From assembly GCF_030369635.1 (NCBI RefSeq), contig NZ_CP128474.1, positions 2,790,001-2,854,000 on the forward strand: 64,000 bases of DNA, written 5' to 3'. Position 1 is the first letter of the stretch, and the number at the start of each line of letters is the position of its first letter. Under the pieces are notes generated by a model, which was not told where the DNA came from, made no database searches, and saw nothing but the letters and a program-made list of their open reading frames with translations. The stretch is from Microbacterium arborescens. GTDB lineage: Bacteria; Actinomycetota; Actinomycetes; Actinomycetales; Microbacteriaceae. Shown here piece by piece: positions 23,088 to 31,724 of the stretch. A program made the position numbers and the translations under genes.

Positions 23088-24113
23088 ATGAAGCGTGCAT
23101 TCATCACCGGCATCACGGGCCAGGACGGGTCCTATCTCGCCGAGCTCCTGCTCGCGAAGGGCTACGAGGTCCACGGCCTGGTGCGGCGGGCGTCGACGTT
23201 CAACACGTCGCGCATCGACCACCTGTACGTCGACCCGCACGAGGTGGGGGCACGCCTCTTCCTGCACTACGGCGATCTCAGCGACGGCGTCCGCATGACG
23301 ACGCTGCTCGCGCAGATCCAGCCGGACGAGGTCTACAACCTCGGTGCGCAGTCGCACGTGCGCGTGTCGTTCGACGAGCCCGAGCACACCGCTGACACCA
23401 CCGGAACCGGCTCGGTGCGGCTCCTGGATGCCGTGCGCATGTCAGGGGTCCGGGCCCGCTTCTACCAGGCGTCCTCCTCCGAGCTGTACGGCGCCACGCC
23501 TCCGCCGCAGAGCGAGACCACGCCGTTCTACCCGCGCTCGCCGTATGCCGCCGCGAAGCTCTACAGCTACTGGATCACGAAGAACTACCGCGAGGCCTAC
23601 GACATGTTCGCGGTCAACGGCATCCTCTTCAACCACGAGTCGCCCCGCCGAGGCGAGACGTTCGTGACCCGCAAGATCACGCGCGCCGTGGCAGCGATCA
23701 AGCTCGGCGTTCAGGACCACGTGTACCTCGGCAACATCGACGCCGTCCGCGACTGGGGCTACGCCGCCGAGTACGTCGAGGGGATGTGGCGGATGCTGCA
23801 GGCCGACGAGCCGGAGGACTTCGTGCTCGCGACCGGCATCGGTATCACCGTTCGCGACTTCCTCGAAGCGGCCTTCGCCCACGCGGGTCTCGATTGGCGG
23901 CGCCATGTCCGCTTCGACGAGCGCTACCTGCGTCCGACCGAGGTCGACGCGCTGATCGGAGACCCGAGCAAGGCCGAGGAGAAGCTCGGCTGGAAGGCCA
24001 CGGTCGGCCCGCTGGAGCTCGCACGCATCATGGTGGACGCCGACATCCGCGCCCTCGAGTTCGCGGGTCGCCCGTGGATCGATACGGTCGCCCTCTCGGG
24101 ATGGGCCGCGTGA
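23088..24113 (+). CDS. gmd: GDP-mannose 4,6-dehydratase
   Basis: Gmd converts GDP-D-mannose to GDP-4-keto-6-deoxymannose. 341 residues of the extended SDR type: [16 protein letters not shown] (NADP Rossmann motif) at the N-terminus, SSSELYG, the catalytic [12 protein letters not shown] (Tyr-xxx-Lys) and [17 protein letters not shown] typical of the family. The following gene completes GDP-L-fucose synthesis and overlaps by 4 bp (GTGA). Confidence 0.95.
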   Translation: MKRAFITGITGQDGSYLAELLLAKGYEVHGLVRRASTFNTSRIDHLYVDPHEVGARLFLHYGDLSDGVRMTTLLAQIQPDEVYNLGAQSHVRVSFDEPEHTADTTGTGSVRLLDAVRMSGVRARFYQASSSELYGATPPPQSETTPFYPRSPYAAAKLYSYWITKNYREAYDMFAVNGILFNHESPRRGETFVTRKITRAVAAIKLGVQDHVYLGNIDAVRDWGYAAEYVEGMWRMLQADEPEDFVLATGIGITVRDFLEAAFAHAGLDWRRHVRFDERYLRPTEVDALIGDPSKAEEKLGWKATVGPLELARIMVDADIRALEFAGRPWIDTVALSGWAA

Positions 24114-25087
24114 GCGACGGGCTCGCATTCGACCCGACCCGGCTCGATCGGCACGCGACGTTCTTCGTCGCGGGTCATCGAGGCCTGGCCGGCAGCGCGG
24201 TGGTCCGTCGACTCGAAGCCGAGGGCTTCGACCGCCTCCTCACCCGCACCTCAGCCGAACTGGATCTCACCGAACGCGGGGACGTCTTCCGATTCTTCCG
24301 CGCGCACCGCCCGCGCTACGTCGTGCTGGCCGCGGCGAAGGTGGGCGGCATCCTCGCGAACAGCACCTATCCGGCCGACTTCCTGAGCATCAACATCCGG
24401 ATCCAGTCCAACGTGATGGATGCCGCGGCCGAAGTGGGAGTCGAGCGGCTGGTCTTCCTCGGATCGTCGTGCATCTACCCGAAGTTCGCGCCGCAGCCAC
24501 TGCGCGAGGACAGTCTTCTCACCGGCCATCTCGAGCCGACGAACGACGCCTATGCCATCGCGAAGATCGCCGGAATCCTGAACGTCCAAGCCGTGCGGCG
24601 ACAGCACGGTCTCCCTTGGATCTCCGTCATGCCGACGAACCTGTACGGACCGAACGACAACTTCTCGCCGCTCGGATCCCACGTACTGCCCGCGCTCATC
24701 CGTCGCTACGATGAGGCCGCCGCGCTCGGCAGCGCGGTGGTCACCAACTGGGGGTCGGGCACGCCGCGTCGGGAGTTCATGCACGCCGACGACCTGGCCT
24801 CGGCGATCGTGCACCTCATGGAGCATTACGACGGGGCCTCTCACGTGAACATCGGCACCGGTCAGGACACGACGATCCGCGAGGTCGCCGAGCAGATCGC
24901 GACGATCACGGGCTACCGCGGAGAGACGCGCTGGGACACGACCAAGCCCGACGGCACTCCGCAGAAGCTCCTCGACATCTCACTGCTGCGCTCGACGGGC
25001 TGGACGCCGAGCATCGGGCTACGCGGCGGGCTGGCCCGGACCATCGCCTGGTACCGGCGCAGCCACGCCGAGCTCCGCGCCGCCTGA
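24110..25087 (+). CDS. fcl: GDP-L-fucose synthase
   Basis: Fcl epimerises and reduces the Gmd product to GDP-L-fucose with NADPH. 325 residues: [15 protein letters not shown] (Rossmann), FLGSSCIYP, and the catalytic [11 protein letters not shown] (Tyr-xxx-Lys), followed by [11 protein letters not shown]. The GTG at 24110 is preferred because it overlaps the gmd stop; an in-frame ATG three codons upstream is possible. The 3' end overlaps the convergent Wzy-like gene by 69 bp. Together with gmd it predicts fucose (or a derivative) in the EPS. Confidence 0.95.
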   Translation: MSDGLAFDPTRLDRHATFFVAGHRGLAGSAVVRRLEAEGFDRLLTRTSAELDLTERGDVFRFFRAHRPRYVVLAAAKVGGILANSTYPADFLSINIRIQSNVMDAAAEVGVERLVFLGSSCIYPKFAPQPLREDSLLTGHLEPTNDAYAIAKIAGILNVQAVRRQHGLPWISVMPTNLYGPNDNFSPLGSHVLPALIRRYDEAAALGSAVVTNWGSGTPRREFMHADDLASAIVHLMEHYDGASHVNIGTGQDTTIREVAEQIATITGYRGETRWDTTKPDGTPQKLLDISLLRSTGWTPSIGLRGGLARTIAWYRRSHAELRAA

Positions 25088-26539
25088 TCCTGCGCGGCTC
25101 GGTCCGAGCGGCGCCTCCTCCCCGTCGCCGGGTGAATGCACCCGCCCGGCGACGAGGAGGAGGCAGACGATCATCACGGTCGTCGCACCGGTTGCCTGGA
25201 GCAGCGAGCCGCGCATCAGGATCGTCATGTATACCGGCAGGACCGCCCCGGCGATCGCCCAGACGCCGCCGGAAGCGAATGCCGTCACGATCCTGACGTC
25301 CATCACCCGCAGCACGATGCCCAGTCCGACGAAGACGATGACGACGGCGACGATGCCGCCGTTGACCATGGCCTCCGCCCACACCGGCGCCGAGAGGTTG
25401 TCGAAGCTGTATCCCCGGTACTCGGCGAGCACGATGCCGGTGTCGGTGGGCTTGTCGGGCCAGATCGACCGCGGCACCCAGAACAGGATGCTGCCGAGGA
25501 ACTGTCGAGCCGGCTCCACGAGGCCGTCGAGCCAGTAGGCGAGCGAGTTCGCCACCTGCCAGAACGCGTCGTAATCGGGGTTCGCCAGATACTCGCCGAA
25601 GAAGCTGGTCCGGTTGACCCGCACCTCATCGGTGCGGAAGGCGTCGGCGATCGGGAAGAGGAACAGGAACGCCACGATCGCGGCGAGCATCGTGAGGCGG
25701 GCTCGGAGGCGGGTGGAGGCCGCGCCGGCGAAGATCGCCAGCGCGACGGCGACGGTTCCGAAGGTGTACCGCGCGCTCGCGACCGGGTTCACGATCAGGA
25801 GCAGGACGACCGAGGCGGCGAGAGCCGCGACCGTGTACGCGATGCGTGCGGCCCGTGAGACCGCGACTCGTCGCAGCTGCGCCAGCGCACCGGTCGCGAT
25901 GAGCAGCGGGTAGACCGACGCCGCGTACATGACGGCACGCACGGCAGGGTCGGGCCAGCGCGCCTCGCGAGCCGCGAAAGCCGCCTCGCGGCTGCCGAGG
26001 GCTGCGGCGGGGCCGAGCTGCGCGACGAAGAACACGCTGATACCGAGCCCGACCACCGCGAGTCCGACGGTCCGTGCCGCGCTGACCGGTCGGGGCGCCT
26101 GCCCCGCATGCGGCGGACGCGCATGTTGCCGCAGCATCCATGCGGCACGCGCGACCTCGTAACAGGCGATGCCGAGGGCGACGATCCCTGCCGTCGGCAG
26201 ATCGAAGGCCGGATCGATGCCGGGGGTCGTTGTCGAGACCGCGTCGGCGCGGATCTGCGCGGTCGGCGCCAGCCCCATGAAGATGTATGCGAACACCCAG
26301 AAGAAGAAGTCGAACAGGTGGGGGCGGCCCGACACCCACGACAGCGAGAGCCGGATGCCGCCGTAGATCATGATCAGCAGCGTGACGACCCACGCCTCGC
26401 TTCGTCCCCGGTCGGGGATGTCGGACACCAGAGCGAGCGGCATCACGACGCTCAGCACGCCGATCGACAGCGCGACGAGTGCGATGCGCGCGCCGCCGCG
26501 CAACGACGTCTCGCCGATCGTTCCGGTCTGCTTCCCCAC
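25019..26539 (-). CDS. Wzy-like polysaccharide polymerase (polytopic membrane protein)
   Basis: 506 residues with about ten or more hydrophobic segments and a larger periplasmic loop around residues 300-370 containing FGEYLANPDYDAFWQV and LFWVPRSIWPDKP. This is the layout of O-antigen polymerases (oligosaccharide repeat unit polymerase type). Assignment rests on topology and place in the EPS locus, since Wzy proteins are poorly conserved. Start GTG, whose context CGTGGGGAAG carries the G-run, preceded by GAGGGGGAGG as ribosome binding site. Confidence 0.65.
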   Translation of the reverse strand: MGKQTGTIGETSLRGGARIALVALSIGVLSVVMPLALVSDIPDRGRSEAWVVTLLIMIYGGIRLSLSWVSGRPHLFDFFFWVFAYIFMGLAPTAQIRADAVSTTTPGIDPAFDLPTAGIVALGIACYEVARAAWMLRQHARPPHAGQAPRPVSAARTVGLAVVGLGISVFFVAQLGPAAALGSREAAFAAREARWPDPAVRAVMYAASVYPLLIATGALAQLRRVAVSRAARIAYTVAALAASVVLLLIVNPVASARYTFGTVAVALAIFAGAASTRLRARLTMLAAIVAFLFLFPIADAFRTDEVRVNRTSFFGEYLANPDYDAFWQVANSLAYWLDGLVEPARQFLGSILFWVPRSIWPDKPTDTGIVLAEYRGYSFDNLSAPVWAEAMVNGGIVAVVIVFVGLGIVLRVMDVRIVTAFASGGVWAIAGAVLPVYMTILMRGSLLQATGATTVMIVCLLLVAGRVHSPGDGEEAPLGPSRAGSGGAELGVAAPVPGDGPGQPAA

Positions 26540-26563
26540 GAGCCTCCCCCTCGCATATCATGT
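26540..26563 (-). promoter_or_regulatory. Short G-run leader of the wzy-like gene
   Basis: On the minus strand CATGAT (26558-26563) is a possible -10, which gives a leader of only about 12 nt with GAGGGGGAGG before the GTG. The -10 overlaps that of the divergent BY-kinase gene. Confidence 0.4.
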
Positions 26564-26638
26564 CAGACGGGGGTCCGCGTGTTCGCACGCGGCATATTGG
26601 GGCCGCGTCGCTTTGTCGACGCGCGAATGGGGGACGCT
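26556..26638 (+). promoter_or_regulatory. Promoter and switch-like G-run leader of the BY-kinase gene
   Basis: TATCAT (26556-26561) is the probable -10. Two folds exclude each other. Fold A has CCGCGTG-TTCG-CACGCGG (26575-26592) plus CGCGTCG-CTTTGT-CGACGCG (26604-26623) and leaves TATTGGGG unpaired. Fold B has ACGCGGC-ATATTGGG-GCCGCGT (26587-26608) with the G-run in its loop. GAATGGGGGAC then forms the ribosome binding site. Confidence 0.6.
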
Positions 26639-28144
26639 ATGGAGTCCAGCCGTGTTCTACGGGTGATCCGATATCACTGGATGACGGTGATCGTGCTGGT
26701 GGCGCTGGGCGCCGCGGCCGGGCTGGCATACGCCTGGACGGTGCCGCGGGAGTACACGGCACGGGCCGACGTGTTCGTCGCTGTGACCGGCAGCTCGACG
26801 ACGGGCGAGCTCGCGCAGGGCAGCAACTTCTCCCAGCAGCAGGCGCGCAATCTCAGCACCGTCGCGACGCGCGAGATCGTCCTCGCGCCGGTCATCGACG
26901 AGCTCGGGTTGTCCGACTCGACGGCCAAGCTGCGCTCGCGTGTGTCGACCTCGGTGCCGCTGAACACCTCGATGATCTCGATCTCAGCGGTGGATCCGTC
27001 TCCGCGGGAGGCCGCTCGCATCGCGAACCTCGTCGCGGCCAAGCTCGCCGAGGTCGTGCCCACGCTCTCGCCCCAGGTCGACGGCACCTCGCCGGTCCGG
27101 CTGCGCGTCGTCGAAAACGCTGTGCCGCCGAATTCGCCCTCCGCGCCGCATACGCCCATGCTCGTGATCCTCGGCGCACTGGGCGGACTCGTCGCTGCGG
27201 CTGCCGTCATCCTGTTGCGGTTGATGTTCGGCTCGCGAGTCCGCACCGTGGAGCAGGCCGAGGAGGCCGCCGGGGCTGCCGTCATCGGCACCGTGAGCAC
27301 CGACCGCACCGCGGATCGGGCGCCGCTCGCCCTGCTGACCGCGCCGCATTCTCTGCGATCGGAGGACTATCGCCGCCTCCGGGGCAATCTCCGTTTCGTT
27401 CAGGCCTCTCAGGACCACCGGGTGTTCGTCTTCACGTCCTCGGTCCCCAGCGAAGGGAAGAGCACGACCGCTGCCAACGCCGCCGTCGCTCTCGCCGCCA
27501 CCGGCGCTTCGGTGTGTCTCGTGGAGGCGGACCTGCGTCGCCCGAGTCTCAGCCGAATCCTGGACCTTCCCCCCGATCTCGGATTCACCAGCGTCATCGC
27601 ACGCGAGGCGACGCTCGACGACGCTCTCGTCGCGTGGGGGCCGGAACGGCTGCATGTTCTGCTGGCCGGACCGGTGCCACCCAACCCGTCGGAACTGCTC
27701 GAGTCCGAGCGTGCACTCGAGCTGCTCGAGAGCTTGCGCGCCGCGCACGACATCGTGATCATTGATGCGCCCCCGATTCACCCGGTCGCCGACGCAGCCG
27801 TCCTGGCCCGTGTCTTCGGCGGCGCCGTGCTGGTCGTCGGCGCCGGTCGCGCCCGCGAGCGCGACGTCCGGCGGGCGACCGCGCGGCTGGCCTCGGTGGG
27901 CGCGACGATCCATGGTGTCGTGCTCAATCTGGCACGACCCACGCGCGCGGACCGCCGCAGCTACTCGACGTACTCGGTGGTGCCCGAGAGCGGCCGACGC
28001 GGCCGGGGACGCAGCAGCGGCGCCCCGGACGCCGCGGCGCCCGGGGCGCGGCGTCCCGGAGCGTCAGCCGACGCTGCTGACCCCGTAGTAGCTGAGGTCC
28101 TGCACCTCCGGAGTCCCGACGACGCGGTAGGGCGACGTCAATGA
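26639..28144 (+). CDS. Wzz/BY-type tyrosine kinase for EPS chain control (copy 1)
   Basis: 501 residues. The N-terminal Wzz domain is flanked by two membrane segments (VIVLVALGAAAGLAYA; MLVILGALGGLVAAA). The cytoplasmic kinase has Walker A SSVPSEGKSTTAAN (near residue 265), A' VCLVEADLRRP and Walker B IVIIDAPP. The C-terminal tail has only a few tyrosines (YSTYSVV), unlike the Tyr-rich tail of the copy at 40.3 kb. The ATG at 26639 is chosen for its GGGGGA; an in-frame ATG two codons upstream forms part of the G-run. The 3' end overlaps the convergent GH71-like gene by 81 bp. Confidence 0.88.
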   Translation: MESSRVLRVIRYHWMTVIVLVALGAAAGLAYAWTVPREYTARADVFVAVTGSSTTGELAQGSNFSQQQARNLSTVATREIVLAPVIDELGLSDSTAKLRSRVSTSVPLNTSMISISAVDPSPREAARIANLVAAKLAEVVPTLSPQVDGTSPVRLRVVENAVPPNSPSAPHTPMLVILGALGGLVAAAAVILLRLMFGSRVRTVEQAEEAAGAAVIGTVSTDRTADRAPLALLTAPHSLRSEDYRRLRGNLRFVQASQDHRVFVFTSSVPSEGKSTTAANAAVALAATGASVCLVEADLRRPSLSRILDLPPDLGFTSVIAREATLDDALVAWGPERLHVLLAGPVPPNPSELLESERALELLESLRAAHDIVIIDAPPIHPVADAAVLARVFGGAVLVVGAGRARERDVRRATARLASVGATIHGVVLNLARPTRADRRSYSTYSVVPESGRRGRGRSSGAPDAAAPGARRPGASADAADPVVAEVLHLRSPDDAVGRRQ

Positions 28145-30085
28145 CACCACGCGCTGTCCCGAGCGCTCGATGGTCGCAGACACCGTACCCTCGCGGAGCG
28201 GCACCGTGTACACCGACCGCCCGGCGGGGGCTTCGAAGCGCGTGGCCACGCCACCCACGCTGACGGTGAGCGTGGCCGGAGCGGTCAGGTAGACGACCGC
28301 CTCGACCTCGTCCGTCGGGCTGCTCGATGTGCCGCCGAGCGTCGGAGACGCCAGCAGGTGGCCGAGGGCCGGCCGGGCACCGACGAACTGGGTGCGGTGC
28401 ACGAGGAACGCCTGATCCTGGGTCACCCGGGGCTGCGCACCGCTGTGGAACCAGTCGAGGTACGGCCGGCTGATGTCGAGGAACGTGTCACCGTGGTCGG
28501 CGGACGGCGCGAACTGCGTGCTCTCGCTGTAGTCGTTCCACGTGACCAGCTGCACGTACTGCGCCCCCGATTCGATCGCACGCCGCCACGACGCCCGGAG
28601 GTTGTCGGTGTTGCCCGACTCGGCGAACACGCCGGCGCGCGGACGGTAGTCCTGCACGGAGACCGGGGCCATCCACGTCTTGCCCAGAGCAGCGGCGCGA
28701 GCGGCGTAGTCGGGCCCGTTCGAGGTGTGCCATTCGCTGCGCACGCCCCAGTTGCCGTAGCCGTCTGCGATGTCACGGAACGCAGACATGTTCGCGTCGG
28801 AGGCATTGAGGAACACGGCCTGGAAAGTGATCGGCACACCGTGCACACGCTGCAGACGTTGGATGATGCGCGACCACCAGTCGACGCTCTGCTTCTCGGC
28901 CGCGAACGACGACAGGAGCATCCGGTCACCGACCCGGAACGCCGCCGCCGAGCGGTAGAGCTCCGCCAGGCGGTCCGCCACGGTCTCGGGGTCGACGCCG
29001 GCCACCGATGCCGAGGCATCGATCATCGGCACCGCAGCGAATCGGCCCTGGCGCTCAGCCGCGGTGAAGAGGTTCTTCGCGGCGTCCCAGTTGGTGCCGC
29101 TGACGCTCATGATGTTGACGGTGAAGCCATCGATCCCCGCGCTCTGCGCCTGTGACACCTCGCGTCGCAGATTGTCGACGCGCCACGTCGACGAGCCCGA
29201 CGGCGCGACCGCGAGCGGACGGTCGCGCAGCAGCCCGCCGTACTCGGCGTGCTTGCCGTTCTCACCCTCGGGGTCCAGATAGTTGCGTGCGTAGTAGTCG
29301 CTGTCGGCCGGACGATTGTCGATGGAGATCGGGTAGGGCGGGAAATAGTGCGCGAACACCATGCGGGACGTGTCGACCGTCGGCGGCGTGCTCGGTTCTG
29401 GAGCGGGAGTGGGCTCCGGCGCGGAGGGCGGCTCCGGGGAAGGGGTGCCCGCGGGCTCGGGGGTGTAGGTCAGCTTCAGCGAGGGCGCCTTGTCACCGGT
29501 GCGGTGGAACAGCGTCGAGACGCTCTTCTGCCGGTACGCCACCCTCAGCGACAGCTCGCCGTCGCGCACGTCCTGCACCACGTCGCCGAGCGACATCGTC
29601 AGCGTCGCCCCCGTGCGTGCGGTCCGGCTGGATCGGATGAGCCGGTCGCCGCCTTCGGAGGGGCGGTTCGCGTAGGTCAGCGTCTTCCCCGACCAGGCGC
29701 CGCCCTCGACGAAGACGTCGACGCCGGCCGTCGTCGCGTTCGTGTACCGCACGGTCAGCGACAGCGACGCCGTCACAGGTCGGGTGGTGTCGACGTCTTC
29801 CGGCAGGGTGAAGCGGGCATAGGCCCGGTCTTGGGTGGACGTGGCGCTCAGCGCTTGGTTCCGCAGGACGGTCCGCGGCGAGCGGGACGACACGGTGGCG
29901 AGGTCGCTCGCCGACAGCGTCACGGTCACTGGTTGGGGCGTCGCCGCCTGTGGGGCGACCTCGTCTGCGGCCTGGGCCGTGGCCGCAGCGCCGAGCACGA
30001 GCGCGGCCGTGGACAGGGTCGCGAGAAGGCCTCGCGTCCAACGTCGTCGGCGCGAGTTCCGGGGATCTTGATTGTCGGGTTTCAT
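28064..30085 (-). CDS. Exported GH71-like alpha-glucanase with DNRLRE domain
   Basis: 673 residues. Signal peptide after MKPDNQDPRNSRRRRW, ending near AAATAQA. Then a DNRLRE/CBM96-like domain (about residues 55-205), a Pro-rich linker and a catalytic domain opening MVFAHYFPPYP with GIDGFTVNIM and TWNDYSEST. These resemble GH71 endo-1,3-alpha-glucanases; related GH99-like folds are an alternative. A small beta domain closes the protein. It may trim or release the cell's own EPS. Start chosen by the signal peptide and GAGGA; the upstream sequence carries CGTGGGGATTGCTGGGGGAGG, a further double G-run. Confidence 0.75.
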   Translation of the reverse strand: MKPDNQDPRNSRRRRWTRGLLATLSTAALVLGAAATAQAADEVAPQAATPQPVTVTLSASDLATVSSRSPRTVLRNQALSATSTQDRAYARFTLPEDVDTTRPVTASLSLTVRYTNATTAGVDVFVEGGAWSGKTLTYANRPSEGGDRLIRSSRTARTGATLTMSLGDVVQDVRDGELSLRVAYRQKSVSTLFHRTGDKAPSLKLTYTPEPAGTPSPEPPSAPEPTPAPEPSTPPTVDTSRMVFAHYFPPYPISIDNRPADSDYYARNYLDPEGENGKHAEYGGLLRDRPLAVAPSGSSTWRVDNLRREVSQAQSAGIDGFTVNIMSVSGTNWDAAKNLFTAAERQGRFAAVPMIDASASVAGVDPETVADRLAELYRSAAAFRVGDRMLLSSFAAEKQSVDWWSRIIQRLQRVHGVPITFQAVFLNASDANMSAFRDIADGYGNWGVRSEWHTSNGPDYAARAAALGKTWMAPVSVQDYRPRAGVFAESGNTDNLRASWRRAIESGAQYVQLVTWNDYSESTQFAPSADHGDTFLDISRPYLDWFHSGAQPRVTQDQAFLVHRTQFVGARPALGHLLASPTLGGTSSSPTDEVEAVVYLTAPATLTVSVGGVATRFEAPAGRSVYTVPLREGTVSATIERSGQRVVSLTSPYRVVGTPEVQDLSYYGVSSVG

Positions 30086-30233
30086 GTCTTCCTCGTGGGT
30101 AACAATCATCTCGACGGGCACATACCGCCCGCCGAGTCCCTCCCCCAGCAATCCCCACGAGTGTGCCACGAAGCCCCGATCCCGCCAAATGCCCGTGGCC
30201 GGAACCGAACCGCAAGGCGCCACGAAGACAACC

Positions 30234-30254
30234 GCAACGTTGACTCAACGTTGC
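30234..30254. promoter_or_regulatory. 21-bp perfect palindrome, probable repressor operator
   Basis: GCAACGTTGA (30234-30243), a central C, and its exact complement (30245-30254). It lies 150 bp upstream of the GH71-like gene and about 45 bp upstream of the small-RNA candidate. The size suits a dimeric regulator; which one is unknown. Confidence 0.6.
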
Positions 30255-30286
30255 CCGAAGCCGTCGCCTTCGCCGCCGTCACGCAA

Positions 30287-30440
30287 TACTGTGAATCTCG
30301 TTCCGAGACCGAGCGGGCCGACATCCGATGAGGCTCGTTGCTCGGGTCCGACTGCCGCCCGGGGAAGTGGCGGGACGGGCTGGTTCACTGCCCGGACGCG
30401 ATTGGGGAAGAGCGTCCGGGCAGTGGATTCTCGGGCGGAG
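30287..30440 (+). ncRNA. Candidate small RNA with two GGGGAAG-loop hairpins
   Basis: A -10 box TACTGT (30287-30292) would start a transcript near 30299. It would contain CCGCC-CGGGGAAGT-GGCGG (30355-30373) and a perfect 14-bp hairpin with arm CACTGCCCGGACGC and loop GATTGGGGAAGA (30386-30425). The next gene (30510) seems to have its own leaderless promoter at 30498-30503, so this RNA need not be its leader. Its loops carry the same motif as the EPS leaders and the array at 3.7-4.3 kb. Confidence 0.45.
30386..30425 (+). repeat. Perfect 14-bp hairpin with GATTGGGGAAGA loop
   Basis: Arms at 30386-30399 and 30412-30425 are exact complements; the 12-nt loop contains TTGGGGAA. The twin of the hairpin at 3690-3738 in size and loop, with an unrelated stem sequence. 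That points to the loop as the selected part. Confidence 0.85.
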
Positions 30441-30497
30441 CATCTTACGCGCCCGTCGCTTCGAGGGCACGGCGTGGGATCGCCCACCGCCGGCCTC

Positions 30498-30503
30498 TAG
30501 CGT
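30498..30503 (+). promoter_or_regulatory. -10 box of a leaderless oxidoreductase promoter
   Basis: TAGCGT fits TAnnnT and ends 6 nt before ATG at 30510; no Shine-Dalgarno sequence is present. Confidence 0.5.
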
Positions 30504-30509
30504 GGCGGC

Positions 30510-31724
30510 ATGCAGAGCTACGACTACCTCATCGTCGGTGGCGGGATGGTCGCGGATGCGGCGGCCCGCGGCATCCGCGAGATCGACGACAACGCAACGA
30601 TCGGCATCCTCAGTGCGGACGTCGACGAGCCCTATACACGCCCGGCGCTGTCGAAGAAGCTGTGGACCGACCCCGACTTCACGTGGGACCAGGTTCCGCT
30701 CGGCACGTCGGAGGACACCCGCGCCGACATCCGCCTGAAGACCGTCGTCACCGAGATCGACCGCGACGGACGGACGGTGCTGGTCGGCGACGGCGAACGC
30801 GTCGGCTATCGCCGGCTGCTCCTCGCGACGGGCTCACGCCCGCACGAGGTCGACGCGCCCGACAGCGACCGGGTGCTGTTCTTCCGCTCCGCGGAGGACT
30901 ATCGCCGACTGCGCGAGCTCGCGACCGAGGCCCGCCGGATCGTGGTCGTCGGCGGCGGCTACATCGGCGCCGAGCTGGCCGCGGGGCTCGTGCAGAACGA
31001 CGTAGAGGTCGACCTGGTCTTCCCGAGCCGGACGCTCGGCGACGGCACATTCCCGCCGCAGCTCGCCGACCGCTACGAGGGCTTGTTCCGTGACGCCGGC
31101 GTGCGTCTCATCGCCGGTCGCCGAGTCGACGAGGTGGTGGCGGGCGAGTCCGACGCGGACGGACCGGATGCTGTGCTCGACGTCGTGCTCGATGACGGGT
31201 CGCGGCTGCGCGGTGACGCCGTCGTGCTCGGGCTCGGGGTCTCGCCCGTGACAGACCTCGCCGAACAGGCCGGACTCACCGTCGACGACGGTGTCGTGGT
31301 CGATGAGTCCCTCGCCACCTCCGACGACGCGATCTGGGCCGCCGGCGACATCGCCTCCTACCCCGACCGTCTGCTGGGACGCACCCGGGTGGAGCACGTG
31401 GACAACGCCCAGGAGATGGGCCGTGCGGCCGGACGGTCGATGGCCGGCAGCGGCGAGGCGTACCGGCACACCCCGTACTTCTACTCGCAGGTGTTCGGCG
31501 TGCGGTGGGAGGCCGTCGGGACGCTCGATCCCGACCTCGACACGCTCGTCGTCGAGGTCGGTGACGACGAAGCGGGCGCCCGCACGGTCGTGTACTACCG
31601 TGACGAGTCGGGCGCGCCGGTCGGCGTGCTGCTGTGGAACGTCGCCGACGCCACGGATGCCGCGCGCCTCGTCCTCGCCGAAGCGCCGACGGACGAGGCG
31701 GAGCTGCGGGGACGGATCAGCTGA
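30510..31724 (+). CDS. FAD-dependent NAD(P)H oxidoreductase, ferredoxin/rubredoxin-reductase type
   Basis: 404 residues. FAD Rossmann motif [13 protein letters not shown] at the N-terminus, PALSKKLW typical of ferredoxin reductases, NAD Rossmann motif [16 protein letters not shown] near residues 145-162, and the second FAD motif [14 protein letters not shown]-terminal reductase-like domain follows. There is no CxxC, so it is not of the thioredoxin-reductase type. The electron acceptor is unknown and no ferredoxin gene is adjacent. Ends 8 bp inside the convergent glmM. Confidence 0.85.
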   Translation: MQSYDYLIVGGGMVADAAARGIREIDDNATIGILSADVDEPYTRPALSKKLWTDPDFTWDQVPLGTSEDTRADIRLKTVVTEIDRDGRTVLVGDGERVGYRRLLLATGSRPHEVDAPDSDRVLFFRSAEDYRRLRELATEARRIVVVGGGYIGAELAAGLVQNDVEVDLVFPSRTLGDGTFPPQLADRYEGLFRDAGVRLIAGRRVDEVVAGESDADGPDAVLDVVLDDGSRLRGDAVVLGLGVSPVTDLAEQAGLTVDDGVVVDESLATSDDAIWAAGDIASYPDRLLGRTRVEHVDNAQEMGRAAGRSMAGSGEAYRHTPYFYSQVFGVRWEAVGTLDPDLDTLVVEVGDDEAGARTVVYYRDESGAPVGVLLWNVADATDAARLVLAEAPTDEAELRGRIS

